From Streptomyces qinglanensis (GTDB lineage Bacteria > Actinomycetota > Actinomycetes > Streptomycetales > Streptomycetaceae), in contig NZ_FOGO01000005.1 of NCBI RefSeq assembly GCF_900111245.1, positions 248,001-312,000 of the forward strand: DNA of 64,000 nt, written 5' to 3'. Each line of letters begins with the position of its first letter. The first letter of the stretch is position 1. This document shows, piece by piece, positions 28,095 to 37,607 of the stretch. The notes beneath the pieces were generated by a model, which worked only from the letters and a program-made list of their open reading frames with translations, ran no database searches and was not told the origin of the DNA. Made by a program: the position numbers and the translations under genes.

Positions 28095-28865
28095 ATGGGA
28101 CGGCTCGTGCCCGCGGTGACCAGGGCGCTGGACATTCTGGAGCTGTTCCTGGAGCGGGACGGTCCGCTCTCGGCACCCGACATCGTGCGCGGGCTGGGCC
28201 TGCCCCGCACGACCGTGCACGAGCTGGTGGGCACGCTGACAGCGCGCTCCTATCTGGCGCCCGTGCCGGGCCGGGCGGGCCACTACCGGCTGGGCGTGCG
28301 CGCCTACCAGCTCGGCAGCCGGTACGCCGAGCAGCTCGACCTCGCGGCCGAGGGGCAGCAGGTGGCCCGCTCGGTGGCAGAGAGCTGCCAGGAGACGGTG
28401 CACGTGGCGATCCTGGAGGACACCGACGTCATCTACGTCGCGAAGGTGGACTCCACCCAGGCCGTGCGGATGGTCTCGGCCGCGGGCCGCAGGCTGCCTG
28501 CGCACTGCACGGCGGTCGGCAAGATGCTGCTCGCCTCGCTGCCCGCCGAGGAGCTCGCCGCGCGGCTGCCCGACGGGGCCGAACTGCGGGCCATGACGCC
28601 CGACAGCGTCACCGACGTGGCGGCGCTGCGGAAGGAGCTGGCGGACGTCGCCGAGCGCGGGTTCGCCGTCGAGGAGAGCGAGTCGAACACCGATGTGAGC
28701 TGCGTGGCCGCGCCCGTCCGCGACCGCTCCGGCCGGGTGGTAGCGGCGCTGTCGGTCTCCGTGCCGCTGATCCGCTGGAACCGGGAGCGGCGGGACGAAC
28801 TCGCGGAGCTGGCCCGGCGCGGCGCCGGACGGCTGTCGGAGCGGCTGGGGCACCCGAAGCGGTGA
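28095..28865 (+). CDS. IclR family transcriptional regulator
   Basis: A 256-aa IclR-type repressor/activator. The winged helix-turn-helix occupies residues 1-65 (AVTRALDILELFLERDGPLS, then GLPRTTVHELVGTLTARSYL). The effector-binding GAF-like domain follows, with family segments DVIYVAKVDSTQAVRMVSAAGR, LPAHCTAVGKMLLAS and SVSVPLIRWNRE near the end. Good AGGAGGAG precedes the ATG at 28095. It is co-transcribed with the SMP-30 lactonase and faces the sugar-import operon. Its probable operator occurs at its own promoter and before the dehydratase operon, so it most likely autoregulates and controls the whole 28-37 kb locus in response to the sugar or sugar acid. Confidence 0.92.
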   Translation: MGRLVPAVTRALDILELFLERDGPLSAPDIVRGLGLPRTTVHELVGTLTARSYLAPVPGRAGHYRLGVRAYQLGSRYAEQLDLAAEGQQVARSVAESCQETVHVAILEDTDVIYVAKVDSTQAVRMVSAAGRRLPAHCTAVGKMLLASLPAEELAARLPDGAELRAMTPDSVTDVAALRKELADVAERGFAVEESESNTDVSCVAAPVRDRSGRVVAALSVSVPLIRWNRERRDELAELARRGAGRLSERLGHPKR

Positions 28866-28870
28866 GCGGG

Positions 28871-29716
28871 ATGCGCGCCGAGACCGCCGTGCCCGCGTCC
28901 GCCGTGCTCGGCGAGGGGCCGACCTGGGACGCGGCCGCCGGACGGCTGGTCTGGGTGGACATCCTCGCCTCCCGGGTGCACACCTTCGACCCCGCGACCG
29001 GCGCGCGCACCGTGCTGGCCACCGAGCAGCACGTGGGCGCGGCCAAGCCGCGCGCGAGCGGCGGGCTGGTCGTCAACCTGCGGGACGGGATCGGGCTGTA
29101 CGACGCGGACGGCCGCTTCCGCTGGCTGCGTCACCAGGCGGTGCCCGGCCGCCGGGGCAACGACGCGGCCGTCGCCCCCGACGGCACGCTGTGGGCGGGC
29201 ACCATGCGCTACGACGAGGCGCCGGGCGGCGGCACTCTGGAGCGGCTCGCGCCGGACGGCCGGGCCCGCACCGTGCTGGACGGAGTCACCGTCTCCAACG
29301 GAACCGGCTGGAGCCCCGACGGGCGGCGGCTGTACTACGTCGACAGCCCCACCCGGCGCCTCGACGTGTTCGACGTCCGGGCGGACGGGCTGCCCACCGG
29401 ACGGCGCCCGCTGGCGGAGGTCGAGCCGGGCGCGGGCTACCCGGACGGGCTGACCGTGGACGCGGACGGATGCGTGTGGGTGGCGCTGTGGGACGGCGGC
29501 GCAGTGCGGCGCTACACGCCGGAGGGTGCGCTGGACCGGGCGCTGGAGCTGCCGGTGCGGCGGCCCACCGCCTGCGCCTTCGGCGGCGCGGGGCTCCGCG
29601 ACCTGTACATCACCACGGCCCGCGCCGGGCTCACCGCGCCCCGGCAGCCGGCCGGTTCGCTGCTGGTCCTCCGCGACGCGGGGCGCGGACTGTGCGGGCC
29701 GCCCTTCGCCGGGTGA
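28871..29716 (+). CDS. SMP-30/gluconolactonase family lactonase
   Basis: A 281-aa six-bladed propeller of the SMP-30/gluconolaconase/LRE family, expected to hydrolyse a sugar lactone to the sugar acid. Metal-binding segments are present: the N-terminal Glu in VLGEGPTWDAA, Asn in GVTVSNGTGWSPDGRRLYYVDS and the Asp in GYPDGLTVDADGCVWVALW; RRGNDAAVAPDGTLWAGTM is also typical. The ATG at 28871 is taken as start. An in-frame GTG at 28862 overlaps the IclR stop (GTGA) and would add three residues; the choice is open. Its product would be the substrate of the enolase-superfamily dehydratase encoded at 35864-37030. Confidence 0.9.
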   Translation: MRAETAVPASAVLGEGPTWDAAAGRLVWVDILASRVHTFDPATGARTVLATEQHVGAAKPRASGGLVVNLRDGIGLYDADGRFRWLRHQAVPGRRGNDAAVAPDGTLWAGTMRYDEAPGGGTLERLAPDGRARTVLDGVTVSNGTGWSPDGRRLYYVDSPTRRLDVFDVRADGLPTGRRPLAEVEPGAGYPDGLTVDADGCVWVALWDGGAVRRYTPEGALDRALELPVRRPTACAFGGAGLRDLYITTARAGLTAPRQPAGSLLVLRDAGRGLCGPPFAG

Positions 29717-29745
29717 GGCCCCCCGGGCGGGCCGTCGCCGGACCG

Positions 29746-29790
29746 GGGGCTGCCGTCGCCGCGCGCGGACGCACGGCTGGCGGCAGCCCC
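29746..29790. terminator. Bidirectional terminator candidate between convergent genes
   Basis: Ten-base arms GGGGCTGCCG (29746-29755) and CGGCAGCCCC (29781-29790) pair perfectly around a 25-base middle. It lies between the convergent 3' ends of the lactonase and permease genes. Confidence 0.6.
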
Positions 29791-29861
29791 GGCCGCGGGG
29801 CGGGCGGAGCGGACGTCCGGGCCGGCGGTGCCGGGCGTCCGGTCCGGTTCCGCCGCCGCTC

Positions 29862-31091
29862 TCAGCGCCCGGCCCGGCGCTTGTTCCAGACGTCGAATCC
29901 GACCGCGGCCAGCAGCACCAGCCCCTTGATGACCTGCTGGTAGTCGGTGCCGATCCCGACCAGGGACATGCCGTTGTTGAGCACGCCGAGGACGAGTCCG
30001 CCGATGACCGCCCCCACCACGGTGCCGACGCCGCCGCTCATCGAGGCGCCGCCGATGAAGGACGCGGCGATGGCCTCCAGTTCGAAGTTGAGCCCCGCCT
30101 GCGGGGTGCCGGAGTTGAGGCGGGCGGCGTAGACGCAGCCGGCCAGCGCGGCGAGGACGCCCATGTTGACGAAGACGAGGAAGGTGACGCGCTGGTCCTT
30201 GACGCCGGAGAGCTTGGCGGCGGCCTTGTTGCCGCCGAGCGCGTAGACGTGCCGGCCGACGACGGCGTTGCGCATCACGTAGCCGAGCCCGATCAGCAGC
30301 GCGCACATCACCAGCATCACCACGGGCACCCCGTGGAAGCTGGCGAGCGTCAGCGTGAAGGCGAGCACGGCGGCGACCAGGGCCACGCACTTGGCGACCC
30401 ACAGCGTGGTGGGCAGCACCTCCAGTTCGTACCGCAGTTGCCGCCTGCGGTCGCGCCGCTCGCGCAGCAGCAGGAGGACGACGGCGACCAGCCCGATCAC
30501 CAGCGTGGGGTTGTGGTACTGCGTGTAGGGGCCCATCTCCGGGATGAAGCCCTTGGCGAGGTTCTGGAAGCCGGTGGGGAAGGGCGAGAGGGACTGGCCG
30601 CCCAGCACGATCTGGGTCAGTCCGCGGAAGAGCAGCATCCCGGCGAGTGTCACGATGAAGGAGGGGATGCCGACATAGGCGATGAAGAAGCCCTGCCACG
30701 CTCCGGCGACGGCACCGATCAGCAGCGACAGGATCAGCGCCGGGACCCACGGCATGCCGTGCTCGACCATCATCACCGCGGCCATGGCGCCGACGAAGGC
30801 CACCAGCGAGCCGACGGAGAGGTCGATGTGGCCGGCGATGATGACGATCATCATGCCCATGGCCAGGATGAGGATGTAGCCGTTCTGCTGGATCAGGTTG
30901 GAGACGTTGTTCGGCAGCAGCAGCGTGCCGTCCGTCCATATCTGGAACAGCACGATGATGAAGACGAGCGCCGTGAGCATGCCGTACTGCCGCATGTGGC
31001 CGCGGACGTTCTCCAGCAGCAGGGAAGCCGCCGACCGGGCGGCCCCCTGCGCGGCGGGCGGGGCGTCGGTGGGATCGGTCGTGGTGGTCAT
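29862..31091 (-). CDS. mmsB: Sugar ABC transporter permease, MmsB/XylH type
   Basis: A 409-aa integral membrane subunit of a ribose/xylose-type ABC importer (branched-chain-like permease fold). Ten or more hydrophobic helices are visible. Family segments include NVSNLIQQNGYILILAMGMM, IAGHIDLSVGSLVAF, IPSFIVTLAGMLLFRGL, VYALGGNKAAAKLSG and FIGGASMSGGVGTVVGA. The charged loop at about 225-245 (RERRDRRRQLRYELEV) is cytosolic. It is the last gene of the six-gene operon and is 8 bases from the mmsA stop. With MmsA and ChvE it forms a multiple-monosaccharide importer of the arabinose/galactose/glucose/xylose group. Confidence 0.92.
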   Translation of the reverse strand: MTTTTDPTDAPPAAQGAARSAASLLLENVRGHMRQYGMLTALVFIIVLFQIWTDGTLLLPNNVSNLIQQNGYILILAMGMMIVIIAGHIDLSVGSLVAFVGAMAAVMMVEHGMPWVPALILSLLIGAVAGAWQGFFIAYVGIPSFIVTLAGMLLFRGLTQIVLGGQSLSPFPTGFQNLAKGFIPEMGPYTQYHNPTLVIGLVAVVLLLLRERRDRRRQLRYELEVLPTTLWVAKCVALVAAVLAFTLTLASFHGVPVVMLVMCALLIGLGYVMRNAVVGRHVYALGGNKAAAKLSGVKDQRVTFLVFVNMGVLAALAGCVYAARLNSGTPQAGLNFELEAIAASFIGGASMSGGVGTVVGAVIGGLVLGVLNNGMSLVGIGTDYQQVIKGLVLLAAVGFDVWNKRRAGR

Positions 31092-31099
31092 GGCGGGCC

Positions 31100-32680
31100 T
31101 CAGCTTCTGTTCCGGGTCATGTGGCGCATCAGGACCTCCTGGGTGGCGTCCGCACGGGCGACCTCGGCCGTGAGCCGGCCCTCGGCCATGGTGTAGACGC
31201 GGTCGCACATCCCCAGCAGTTCGGGCAGTTCGGAGGAGATGAAGAGCACGGCCTTGCCCTGTGCGGCGAGTTCGTCGATGACGGTGTAGATCTCGTACTT
31301 GGCGCCCACGTCGATCCCCCGGGTCGGCTCGTCGAGGATCAGCACCTCGGGGTCGGCGTGGATCCACTTGCCGAGCACGACCTTCTGCTGGTTGCCGCCG
31401 GAGAGCCGGCCGACCTGCTCGTGCACGGTGGGCGCCTTGATGTTCATGGAGGTGCGGTAGCGCTCGGCGACGGAGCTCTCCCGGTGCTCGTCGACCACGC
31501 CGTGCCGGGCCAGCCCGCTCAGCGAGGCCAGCGAGATGTTGCGGTTGATGGTGTCGATGAGGTTGAGGCCGTACTGCTTGCGGTCCTCGGTGACATAGGC
31601 CAGGCCCGCACCGATCGCGGCGGGGACGGTCCTGGTGCGCACCTCGCGGCCGTCGATCCGCACCGTGCCGGACTCGTAGCGCCCGTAGGAGCGGCCGAAG
31701 ACGGACATCGCCAGCTCGGTGCGGCCCGCGCCCATCAGCCCGGCCAGCCCGACGATCTCACCGCGGCGCACCGTCAGGGACACGTCGTCGACGACCTTGC
31801 GCTGCTGGTCGACGGGGTGCCGTACGGTCCACCCGGACACCTCCAGCGCGGTGCTGTGCTCACCGCCGTACCGGGTGCGCTCCGGGAAGCGGTGGTCGAG
31901 ATCGCGGCCGACCATGCCCCGGATGATGCGGTCCTCGGACAGTTCGGGGGCGTCGTCCGGGTGCGCGCGGACCGGGAGCGTCTCGATCGTGCGGCCGTCA
32001 CGCAGGATGGTGACGGAGTCGGCGATCCGGCGGATCTCGGCCAGCTTGTGCGAGATGACGATGCTGGCGATGCCCTGTTCGCGCAGTTCCCGGATGAGGG
32101 CGAGCAGGGTGGCGCTGTCCTCGTCATTGAGCGCGGCGGTGGGCTCGTCCAGGATGAGCAGCTCCACCTCCTTGGACAGCGCCTTGGCGATCTCCACCAG
32201 TTGCTGCTTGCCGACGCCGAGGTCGGCGACGGGCGTCTGCGGGTTCTCCCGCAGACCCACCCTCCGCAGCAGCCCGGCCGCCTGCCGCATGGTGGCGCCC
32301 CAGTCCACGAACCCGCGCCCGGCGCGCTGCTCGTTGCCGAGGAAGATGTTCTCGGCGATGGACAGGAAGGGCACCAGCGCCAGCTCCTGGTGGATGATGA
32401 CGATGCCGCACTGCTCGCTGGCGCGGACGTCCTTGAAGCCGACCTGCTCGCCCCGGAAGCTGATCCGGCCCTGGTAGCTGCCGTGCGGGTGCACCCCGCT
32501 GAGCACCTTCATCAGCGTCGACTTGCCCGCGCCGTTCTCCCCGCAGACGGCGTGGATCTCCCCGGGGCGCACGGTCAGGTTCACCTCGCTGAGTGCCGTG
32601 ACGCCGGGGAAGGTCTTGGTGATGCCCCGCATCTCCAGGACGGGGCCGTCCTGCCGCATGCCGCCGCCGGCCGCGCTCAC
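31100..32680 (-). CDS. mmsA: Sugar ABC transporter ATP-binding protein, MmsA/XylG type (tandem ATPase)
   Basis: A 526-aa protein with two fused ATPase halves. First half: Walker [10 protein letters not shown], signature replaced by [15 protein letters not shown], Walker [13 protein letters not shown]. Second half: degenerate Walker [10 protein letters not shown], signature [14 protein letters not shown], Walker [13 protein letters not shown]. This is the standard form for ribose/xylose-type importers. The GTG at 32680 overlaps the chvE stop (GTGA) and adds seven residues before an in-frame ATG at 32659; neither has a strong ribosome-binding site, so coupling to chvE favours the GTG. Operon position between binding protein and permease. 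Confidence 0.93.
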   Translation of the reverse strand: MSAAGGGMRQDGPVLEMRGITKTFPGVTALSEVNLTVRPGEIHAVCGENGAGKSTLMKVLSGVHPHGSYQGRISFRGEQVGFKDVRASEQCGIVIIHQELALVPFLSIAENIFLGNEQRAGRGFVDWGATMRQAAGLLRRVGLRENPQTPVADLGVGKQQLVEIAKALSKEVELLILDEPTAALNDEDSATLLALIRELREQGIASIVISHKLAEIRRIADSVTILRDGRTIETLPVRAHPDDAPELSEDRIIRGMVGRDLDHRFPERTRYGGEHSTALEVSGWTVRHPVDQQRKVVDDVSLTVRRGEIVGLAGLMGAGRTELAMSVFGRSYGRYESGTVRIDGREVRTRTVPAAIGAGLAYVTEDRKQYGLNLIDTINRNISLASLSGLARHGVVDEHRESSVAERYRTSMNIKAPTVHEQVGRLSGGNQQKVVLGKWIHADPEVLILDEPTRGIDVGAKYEIYTVIDELAAQGKAVLFISSELPELLGMCDRVYTMAEGRLTAEVARADATQEVLMRHMTRNRS

Positions 32681-33795
32681 TTGAGCTGCCCCGCGGTGAA
32701 GTAGCCCTCGTCGACCAGGAGCCCCGTGTTCGACTTGTCGACGGAGACCGGTTTGAGCAGGTAGGCGGGCACGACCTTCTTGCCGTTGTCGTAGTCGGTG
32801 GTGTTGTTGACCTCGACCTTCTTGTCGTCGAGCAGCGCGTCGCCCATCCGCACGGCCTGCTTGGCCAGCTTGCGGGTGTCCTTGAAGACGGTCTGGGTCT
32901 GCTCCCCGGCCACGATGGACTTCACCGAGGCCAGCTCGGCGTCCTGGCCGGTGACCACGGGCAGCGGATGGCGTTTGCTGCCGTAGCCGGCGCTCTTGAG
33001 CGCGGAGATGATGCCGATGGAGATGCCGTCGTAGGGCGAGAGGACCGCGTCCACGTCGGTGCTGCCGTAGTTCTTGCTGATCAGGTCGTCCATCCGCTTC
33101 TGCGCCGTGCCGCCGTCCCAGCGCAGGGTGGTCGCCTGGTTCATCTTCGTCTGCTTGCTGCGCACCACCAGTTGTCCGGTCTTCAGGAAGGGCCGCAGTT
33201 TCTTCAGCGCGCCGTTCCAGAAGTACTTGGTGTTGTTGTCGTCCGGGGAGCCGGCGAACAGCTCGATGGTGTAGTGCTTGTCCGCGTCCTCGTCCGGTTT
33301 CTCCAGTCCGAGCCGGTCGAGGATGTACTGGCCCTGGAGTTCGCCGACGCGCTCGTTGTCGAAGGACGCGTAGTAGTCGACGTTCTTGGTGCCGAGGATG
33401 AGCCGGTCGTAGGAGATGACCGGGATGTGGGCGTCGGCGGCCCGTTTGAGGACGTTGGTGAGGGCCGAGCCGTCGATGGCGGCGACGACCAGCAGCCGGT
33501 GCCCCTTGGTGATCATGTTCTCGATCTGGGCGACCTGGTTCTCGACCTTGTCGTCCCCGTACTGCAGATCGGTCTTGTACCCGGCCTTGCGGAACTGCTC
33601 GGCCATGTTCCTGCCGTCGGCTATCCACCGCTCGGACGACTTGGTGGGCATGGCCAGGCCGATCGTGCCGCCCTTGCCCTTGTCCGGCTGGTAGCGGCTG
33701 CCGCCGCGTGCTTCCTGGCCGCAGGCGGCCAGGGCGGCGACGAGCGCGGTGGCCAGAACCGCGGAGACGGCGGTACGGCGTCTGCGGGTGCGCAT
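32677..33795 (-). CDS. chvE: Sugar-binding lipoprotein, ChvE type
   Basis: A 372-aa periplasmic-binding-protein-fold lipoprotein. A basic signal sequence ends in the lipobox LVAALAACG, so Cys at about residue 25 would be lipidated and hold it on the outer face of the membrane. The domain starts [20 protein letters not shown], characteristic of multiple-sugar binding proteins (ChvE/MmsE), and later has [23 protein letters not shown] and [20 protein letters not shown]. Ligand is likely an aldose such as galactose, arabinose, glucose or xylose. It starts two bases after the stop of the upstream gene. Confidence 0.92.
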   Translation of the reverse strand: MRTRRRRTAVSAVLATALVAALAACGQEARGGSRYQPDKGKGGTIGLAMPTKSSERWIADGRNMAEQFRKAGYKTDLQYGDDKVENQVAQIENMITKGHRLLVVAAIDGSALTNVLKRAADAHIPVISYDRLILGTKNVDYYASFDNERVGELQGQYILDRLGLEKPDEDADKHYTIELFAGSPDDNNTKYFWNGALKKLRPFLKTGQLVVRSKQTKMNQATTLRWDGGTAQKRMDDLISKNYGSTDVDAVLSPYDGISIGIISALKSAGYGSKRHPLPVVTGQDAELASVKSIVAGEQTQTVFKDTRKLAKQAVRMGDALLDDKKVEVNNTTDYDNGKKVVPAYLLKPVSVDKSNTGLLVDEGYFTAGQLK

Positions 33796-33797
33796 CT

Positions 33798-34772
33798 TCA
33801 GTTCCCTTCGGACTCGGTGTGCTCGAAGCGGTGCAGCGGCCCCGGCAGCCGGGAGCCGAGCGGGGACATGCCGTCCGCGGCGCCGTGCCGGGCCAGCAGG
33901 TCCAGGGCGAGCCGGCCGCGGCGCACCCGCTCGCGGGCCGTGTCCAGCACAGCGGCGCGCAGTTGCCGCCCGGACGGGTAGACGCCGGGCGCCCTGGCCA
34001 GCCCGAACTTCAGGTAGAGCGGGGCGCCGCGCCGGATCAGCTCGGCCAGTTCGTACATCCGCACGGAGCCGCCCAGGTCGTCGGGGGCCTCGATGTACAT
34101 GTCCATCGGCGCCGCGCTGACCCGCCGGATCTCGGTGAGGTGGTCGGGCGTCAGATCGCTGGGCACGTTCAGCGAGTCGGCGCCGAGCCGCTCGTAGACC
34201 GCGTACGAGGCGGGGTTGACCGGCCCGATCAGCGCCGAGACCTTCAGCGTGGTGCCCGCGGGCAGGATGCCGGCGGCGCGGGCCCGGTGCAGCGTCCACA
34301 GCACCCCCTCGTCGGCGACGAGCAGGCAGCGCACCCCCAGTCCGGTGGCGCGCACCGCGTCCTCCACGCATCCGGCGAGCGCACTGTGGCCGCGGGCCCG
34401 CAGCCCGGCGCCGCCGGAGTCGGTACGGGTGGCGGCTCCGGTGTCCCAGGTGCCGCGCGGACCGGTGAACAGGCACAGTTCGATGTCGCGTTCGGCGCAC
34501 GCCTGGACCATCTCGGTGATCTCGGCGTCGGTGAGCATCCAGATGCCGCTGCCCTGGCTGATGCGGTGCAGCGGCACGTCGAGCCGGGCCGACTCGGCCA
34601 GGACGACGGCGAGCGCCTCGGGTCCCTCGCAGGAGGGCACCTCGGTGCGCCACCGGCCACCGTCGGGGAAGGCGTGCGAGGAGGTGTCGGCGGGTTCGGG
34701 CGGGGCGGGCGGCAGCTCCAGGGCGGTGAGCGCGGGTTCACCCGGCAGGCGGGGCGGGGTGCTGGTGGTCAC
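33798..34772 (-). CDS. Barrel-like protein of unknown function, possibly U32-peptidase-like
   Basis: A 324-aa soluble protein inside the sugar operon. I do not recognise it with certainty. It has a Pro/Ala-rich start and then alternating helices and strands of TIM-barrel character: [121 protein letters not shown]. This rhythm resembles U32-peptidase-like barrels, but the catalytic motif of that family is not apparent. It is two bases from the chvE start and directly downstream of the dehydrogenase gene. A sugar-acid aldolase or epimerase role is possible but unproven. Confidence 0.6.
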   Translation of the reverse strand: MTTSTPPRLPGEPALTALELPPAPPEPADTSSHAFPDGGRWRTEVPSCEGPEALAVVLAESARLDVPLHRISQGSGIWMLTDAEITEMVQACAERDIELCLFTGPRGTWDTGAATRTDSGGAGLRARGHSALAGCVEDAVRATGLGVRCLLVADEGVLWTLHRARAAGILPAGTTLKVSALIGPVNPASYAVYERLGADSLNVPSDLTPDHLTEIRRVSAAPMDMYIEAPDDLGGSVRMYELAELIRRGAPLYLKFGLARAPGVYPSGRQLRAAVLDTARERVRRGRLALDLLARHGAADGMSPLGSRLPGPLHRFEHTESEGN

Positions 34773-34832
34773 GGGGCTCCTTCGGTACGGGGCGGGTGGC
34801 CGTGCGGGGAAGGCGTGCGGGGAGGGAGAGCG

Positions 34833-35867
34833 TCAGGGGTGCAGCAGCACCTTGCCGACCGCGGGATCGCCGTCGGCGACGAGAGCGACGGCCTGCTCGA
34901 ACTCACCCACCGGCAGCCGGTGGGTGACCAGCGGCAGCGGATCCAGCAGTCCGCGGGCGAAGGCGCGCACCGCGTGCGCCCAGGCGGCGGGCGGGGCACC
35001 GAAGACGGTGTCCACCCGCAGCGCGCCCAGGACGAGCGCGGCGGGGTCGAGCTCCGCGGCCCCGGCGGGCGGGATCCCGGTGAGCACCAGCCGTCCGCCG
35101 CGGCGCAGCAGCCCGGCCGCCTGCCGCGCCGCACCCGGCACCCCCGCCGCCTCGACCACGATGTCGTGGCCGCCGAGCCCGGCGGTCTCCCGGTGGTGCC
35201 GGTAGCCGGTGGCGCCGAACCCGGCGGCGAGCTCCGCGCGTCCGGGGCGGGCACCGGTCAGCAGCAGCTCGGCGGGCGAGCCCGCGGCCAGCAGCCGGAC
35301 CGCGAGCAGTCCCAGGGTGCCGTCGCCGACGACGGCCACCCGGTCCCCGGCGCGGACGCCGGCACGCAGCGCGGCGGCCGCGGCGCAGGCGGCGGGCTCC
35401 AGCAGGGCCGCGGCCGTCAGATCGGCGTCGTCCGGCAGAGTGTGCAGCAGCCGGGCCGGGAGGGTGAGGGTGGGAGCCATGGCGCCGGGCTCGGTGAAGC
35501 CGGTCTCGGCGTACCCGGCGGTGCACAGCGTGGACTCGCCGGTGCGGCAGCGGTCGCACAGCTGGCAGTTGCGGAACCCCTCCCCCACCGTCTTGCGGCC
35601 CACGAGCGTGCCGGGCACCCCGTCGCCGACCGCTTCGACGGTGCCCGACCACTCGTGACCGGGCGTCACCGGATAGCGCGCGTACGGCGCGGGGCGGTTG
35701 CCCTGGTGCAGCTCGCGGTCGCTGCCGCAGATGCCGGCGGCGTGCACCCGGACCCGTGCCTCGCCGGGGCCGGGCGGGCGCGGGGTGTGCGGGACGAGGC
35801 GGACGGTGCCGGGTGCCTCCAGGACGACGGCGCGGCCGTCACCGGCACCGGCGGTCCCGGCGGTCAC
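34833..35867 (-). CDS. Zinc-dependent medium-chain dehydrogenase
   Basis: A 344-aa zinc alcohol/polyol dehydrogenase. Catalytic zinc motifs are GICGSDRELHQG and GHEWSGTVEAVGDGVPG. The structural zinc site is CQLCDRCRTGESTLC, and the NAD(P)-binding motif is AVVGDGTLGLLAVRLLAAG. Start is GTG at 35867 overlapping the dehydratase stop (GTGA), with no ribosome-binding site of its own, so translation is coupled. Within the locus it could oxidise the incoming aldose to its lactone, upstream of the SMP-30 lactonase, or act on a later intermediate. Cofactor preference is not readable. Confidence 0.9.
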   Translation of the reverse strand: MTAGTAGAGDGRAVVLEAPGTVRLVPHTPRPPGPGEARVRVHAAGICGSDRELHQGNRPAPYARYPVTPGHEWSGTVEAVGDGVPGTLVGRKTVGEGFRNCQLCDRCRTGESTLCTAGYAETGFTEPGAMAPTLTLPARLLHTLPDDADLTAAALLEPAACAAAAALRAGVRAGDRVAVVGDGTLGLLAVRLLAAGSPAELLLTGARPGRAELAAGFGATGYRHHRETAGLGGHDIVVEAAGVPGAARQAAGLLRRGGRLVLTGIPPAGAAELDPAALVLGALRVDTVFGAPPAAWAHAVRAFARGLLDPLPLVTHRLPVGEFEQAVALVADGDPAVGKVLLHP

Positions 35868-37030
35868 CGGCCGGCGCCGCTCGGGTCGCGGGTCTCCCAG
35901 CCCTCGGCCCACAGGTCGAAGTGGGCGCGCTGCTGGGGGAACTCCGCGGCCGCGTCGGTGTCCAGCTCCACGCCCAGGCCCGGCTCCCGGGAGAGCGGGA
36001 AGCAGCCGGTCGCGGGGTCCACCTCGGGCGCGCCTCTGACCACCTTCCTGATCTCGGCGTCGGCGAAGTCGTTGAAGTGCTCCAGCACCTTGAAGTTGGG
36101 CGTGGCGAAGCCGACCTGGAGGCTGGCGGCGGTCAGCACCGGGCCGCCGACGTTGTGCGGGGCCACGAGTGTGTAGTGGGTCTCGGCCGTGGCGGCCAGC
36201 TTGCGGGTCTCGGCGATGCCGCCGAGGTGTCCGAGGTCGGGCTGGACGATGTCGGCGGCCTGGCTCTCGAACAGCTCGCGGAACTCGATCCGGTCGTGGA
36301 TGCGTTCGCCCGTGGCCACCGGCATGTCCACCTTGTCCGCGACCTTGGCGAGCGCCTTGAGGTTCTCCGGCGGCACCGGCTCCTCCAGCCACGCGGGCCG
36401 GAACGGCGCCATCTCGCGGGCGAGCCGGACGGCGGTGGCGGGCGCGAACCGGCCGTGCATCTCCAGCATGAGTTCCGCCTCGGGGCCGATGGCGTCGCGC
36501 ACCGCCTCGATGAGGGAGACCGCGTACCGCGTCTCGGCGTGGGAGAGTTCCAGGTGGCCGGTGCCGAACGGGTCGATCTTCAGGGCGCGGTAGCCGCGCG
36601 CCATGACGTCCCGGGCCGCCCGGTGGTAGGCGTCGGGTGTGCGTTCGGTGGTGTACCAGCCGTTGGCGTACGCGGGGACGGCCTCGGTGACGTTCCCGCC
36701 CAGCAGTTGCCACACGGGCACGCCCAGCGCCTTGCCCTTGATGTCCCAGCAGGCCGTCTCCACGCAGGCGATGCCGGACATCACGATCTCGCCCGCGCGC
36801 CCGTAGTCCCCGTACTTCATCCGCCGGACCAGGTCCTCCGTGCGGAAGGGGTCGGAGCCGGCGATGTGGTTGACCTCGGCCTCCCGCAGATAGCCGAGCA
36901 GCGCTTCGGTGCGGCCCAGCATCCGGGTCTCTCCGACCCCGGTGAGTCCTTCGTCGGTGTGGACCTGGACATAGGTCAGGTTCCGCCAAGGCGTCCCGAC
37001 CACGTGGGTACTGATACCGGTGATGCGCAC
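35864..37030 (-). CDS. Enolase-superfamily acid-sugar dehydratase, galactonate-dehydratase-like
   Basis: A 388-aa member of the mandelate racemase/muconate lactonising enzyme group. The capping domain is followed by the barrel with metal ligands in LMLEMHGRF (Glu190), LEEPVPPEN (Glu216 or 217) and ATGERIHDR (Glu242). Candidate catalytic bases are His192 in the first motif and His292 in VAPHNVGGP, the paired-histidine pattern of D-galactonate dehydratase; KIDPFG (Lys151, Asp153) is the KxD position. Dehydration of a sugar acid to a 2-keto-3-deoxy acid is the best reading, exact substrate unknown. Start is the GTG at 37030 with AGGAG upstream; it heads the six-gene operon behind operator-like sites. 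Confidence 0.88.
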   Translation of the reverse strand: MRITGISTHVVGTPWRNLTYVQVHTDEGLTGVGETRMLGRTEALLGYLREAEVNHIAGSDPFRTEDLVRRMKYGDYGRAGEIVMSGIACVETACWDIKGKALGVPVWQLLGGNVTEAVPAYANGWYTTERTPDAYHRAARDVMARGYRALKIDPFGTGHLELSHAETRYAVSLIEAVRDAIGPEAELMLEMHGRFAPATAVRLAREMAPFRPAWLEEPVPPENLKALAKVADKVDMPVATGERIHDRIEFRELFESQAADIVQPDLGHLGGIAETRKLAATAETHYTLVAPHNVGGPVLTAASLQVGFATPNFKVLEHFNDFADAEIRKVVRGAPEVDPATGCFPLSREPGLGVELDTDAAAEFPQQRAHFDLWAEGWETRDPSGAGR

Positions 37031-37059
37031 GAGAACCGCTCCTGAAGTCGTCCGCCATG

Positions 37060-37092
37060 TTCGACATTTCGACACGTGTTCGAAATAGCGAT
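37060..37092 (-). promoter_or_regulatory. Operator-like sites upstream of the dehydratase operon
   Basis: Two elements resembling the one at the IclR promoter occur side by side: TTCGACATTTCGAC at 37060-37073 (TCGA-N4-TCGA core) and the weaker TTCGAAATAGCGA at 37080-37092. They lie 30-62 bases before the start of the first operon gene, in a locally AT-rich stretch, as expected for IclR control. Confidence 0.55.
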
Positions 37093-37226
37093 GTGACACT
37101 AAGGAGGACCCAGAGGGGTGTCAATGACCGGAACGCGCTTTTCTGTGCGCTCTGTTGAGTGAGCGTGACCGGCTTTGTTGCTCGCTGTGCGGTGTCCTCG
37201 TGCGCGCGGTCAGGGACTGCGCGCCG

Positions 37227-37607
37227 TCAGGGACGCGGGGTGATGCTGCTGTGCACCCGGTAGCGCGGCGGCTCCTGCCCCGCGCGCGGCGGACACAGCC
37301 GGACGGCGACCGGCCCCGCGAAGCTGAAGCGCCGCTCGGCTGCGTGCCGCCGCACCTCGGACGCGAGCCGTTCACCGACCGGGCCCGCCTGGCCGGCCAG
37401 CCGCGCGTAACTCTCGGACGGAAGTTCCAGCTCGAAGGCGTTGGGCACCACCGTGCGCCCCCGGCCCACGATGACCGCCTTCACCTCGCACTCGCGGCGC
37501 AGCACCTCCAGCACTTCCACCGGCTCCTCGGCGCCGCGTGCGAACAGCCGCCACAAGGAGTCGGAAAAGCGCTCCATCCTGCTCTCGACCTCACGGAAGA
37601 ACGTCAT
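37227..37607 (-). CDS. DUF3662 (FhaA N-terminal domain) protein without FHA domain
   Basis: A 126-aa protein corresponding to only the N-terminal DUF3662 domain of FhaA: FREVESRMERFSDSLWRLFA, PVEVLEVLRRECEVKAVIVGRGRTVVPN and the FELELPSESYARLA region. In FhaA this module precedes a long linker and a C-terminal forkhead-associated domain; here the ORF stops after about 126 residues and no FHA domain follows in any frame nearby. It is therefore a stand-alone module, not the cell-division/phosphothreonine-signalling FhaA itself. The function of the isolated domain is unknown. It stands apart from its neighbours. Confidence 0.8.
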   Translation of the reverse strand: MTFFREVESRMERFSDSLWRLFARGAEEPVEVLEVLRRECEVKAVIVGRGRTVVPNAFELELPSESYARLAGQAGPVGERLASEVRRHAAERRFSFAGPVAVRLCPPRAGQEPPRYRVHSSITPRP

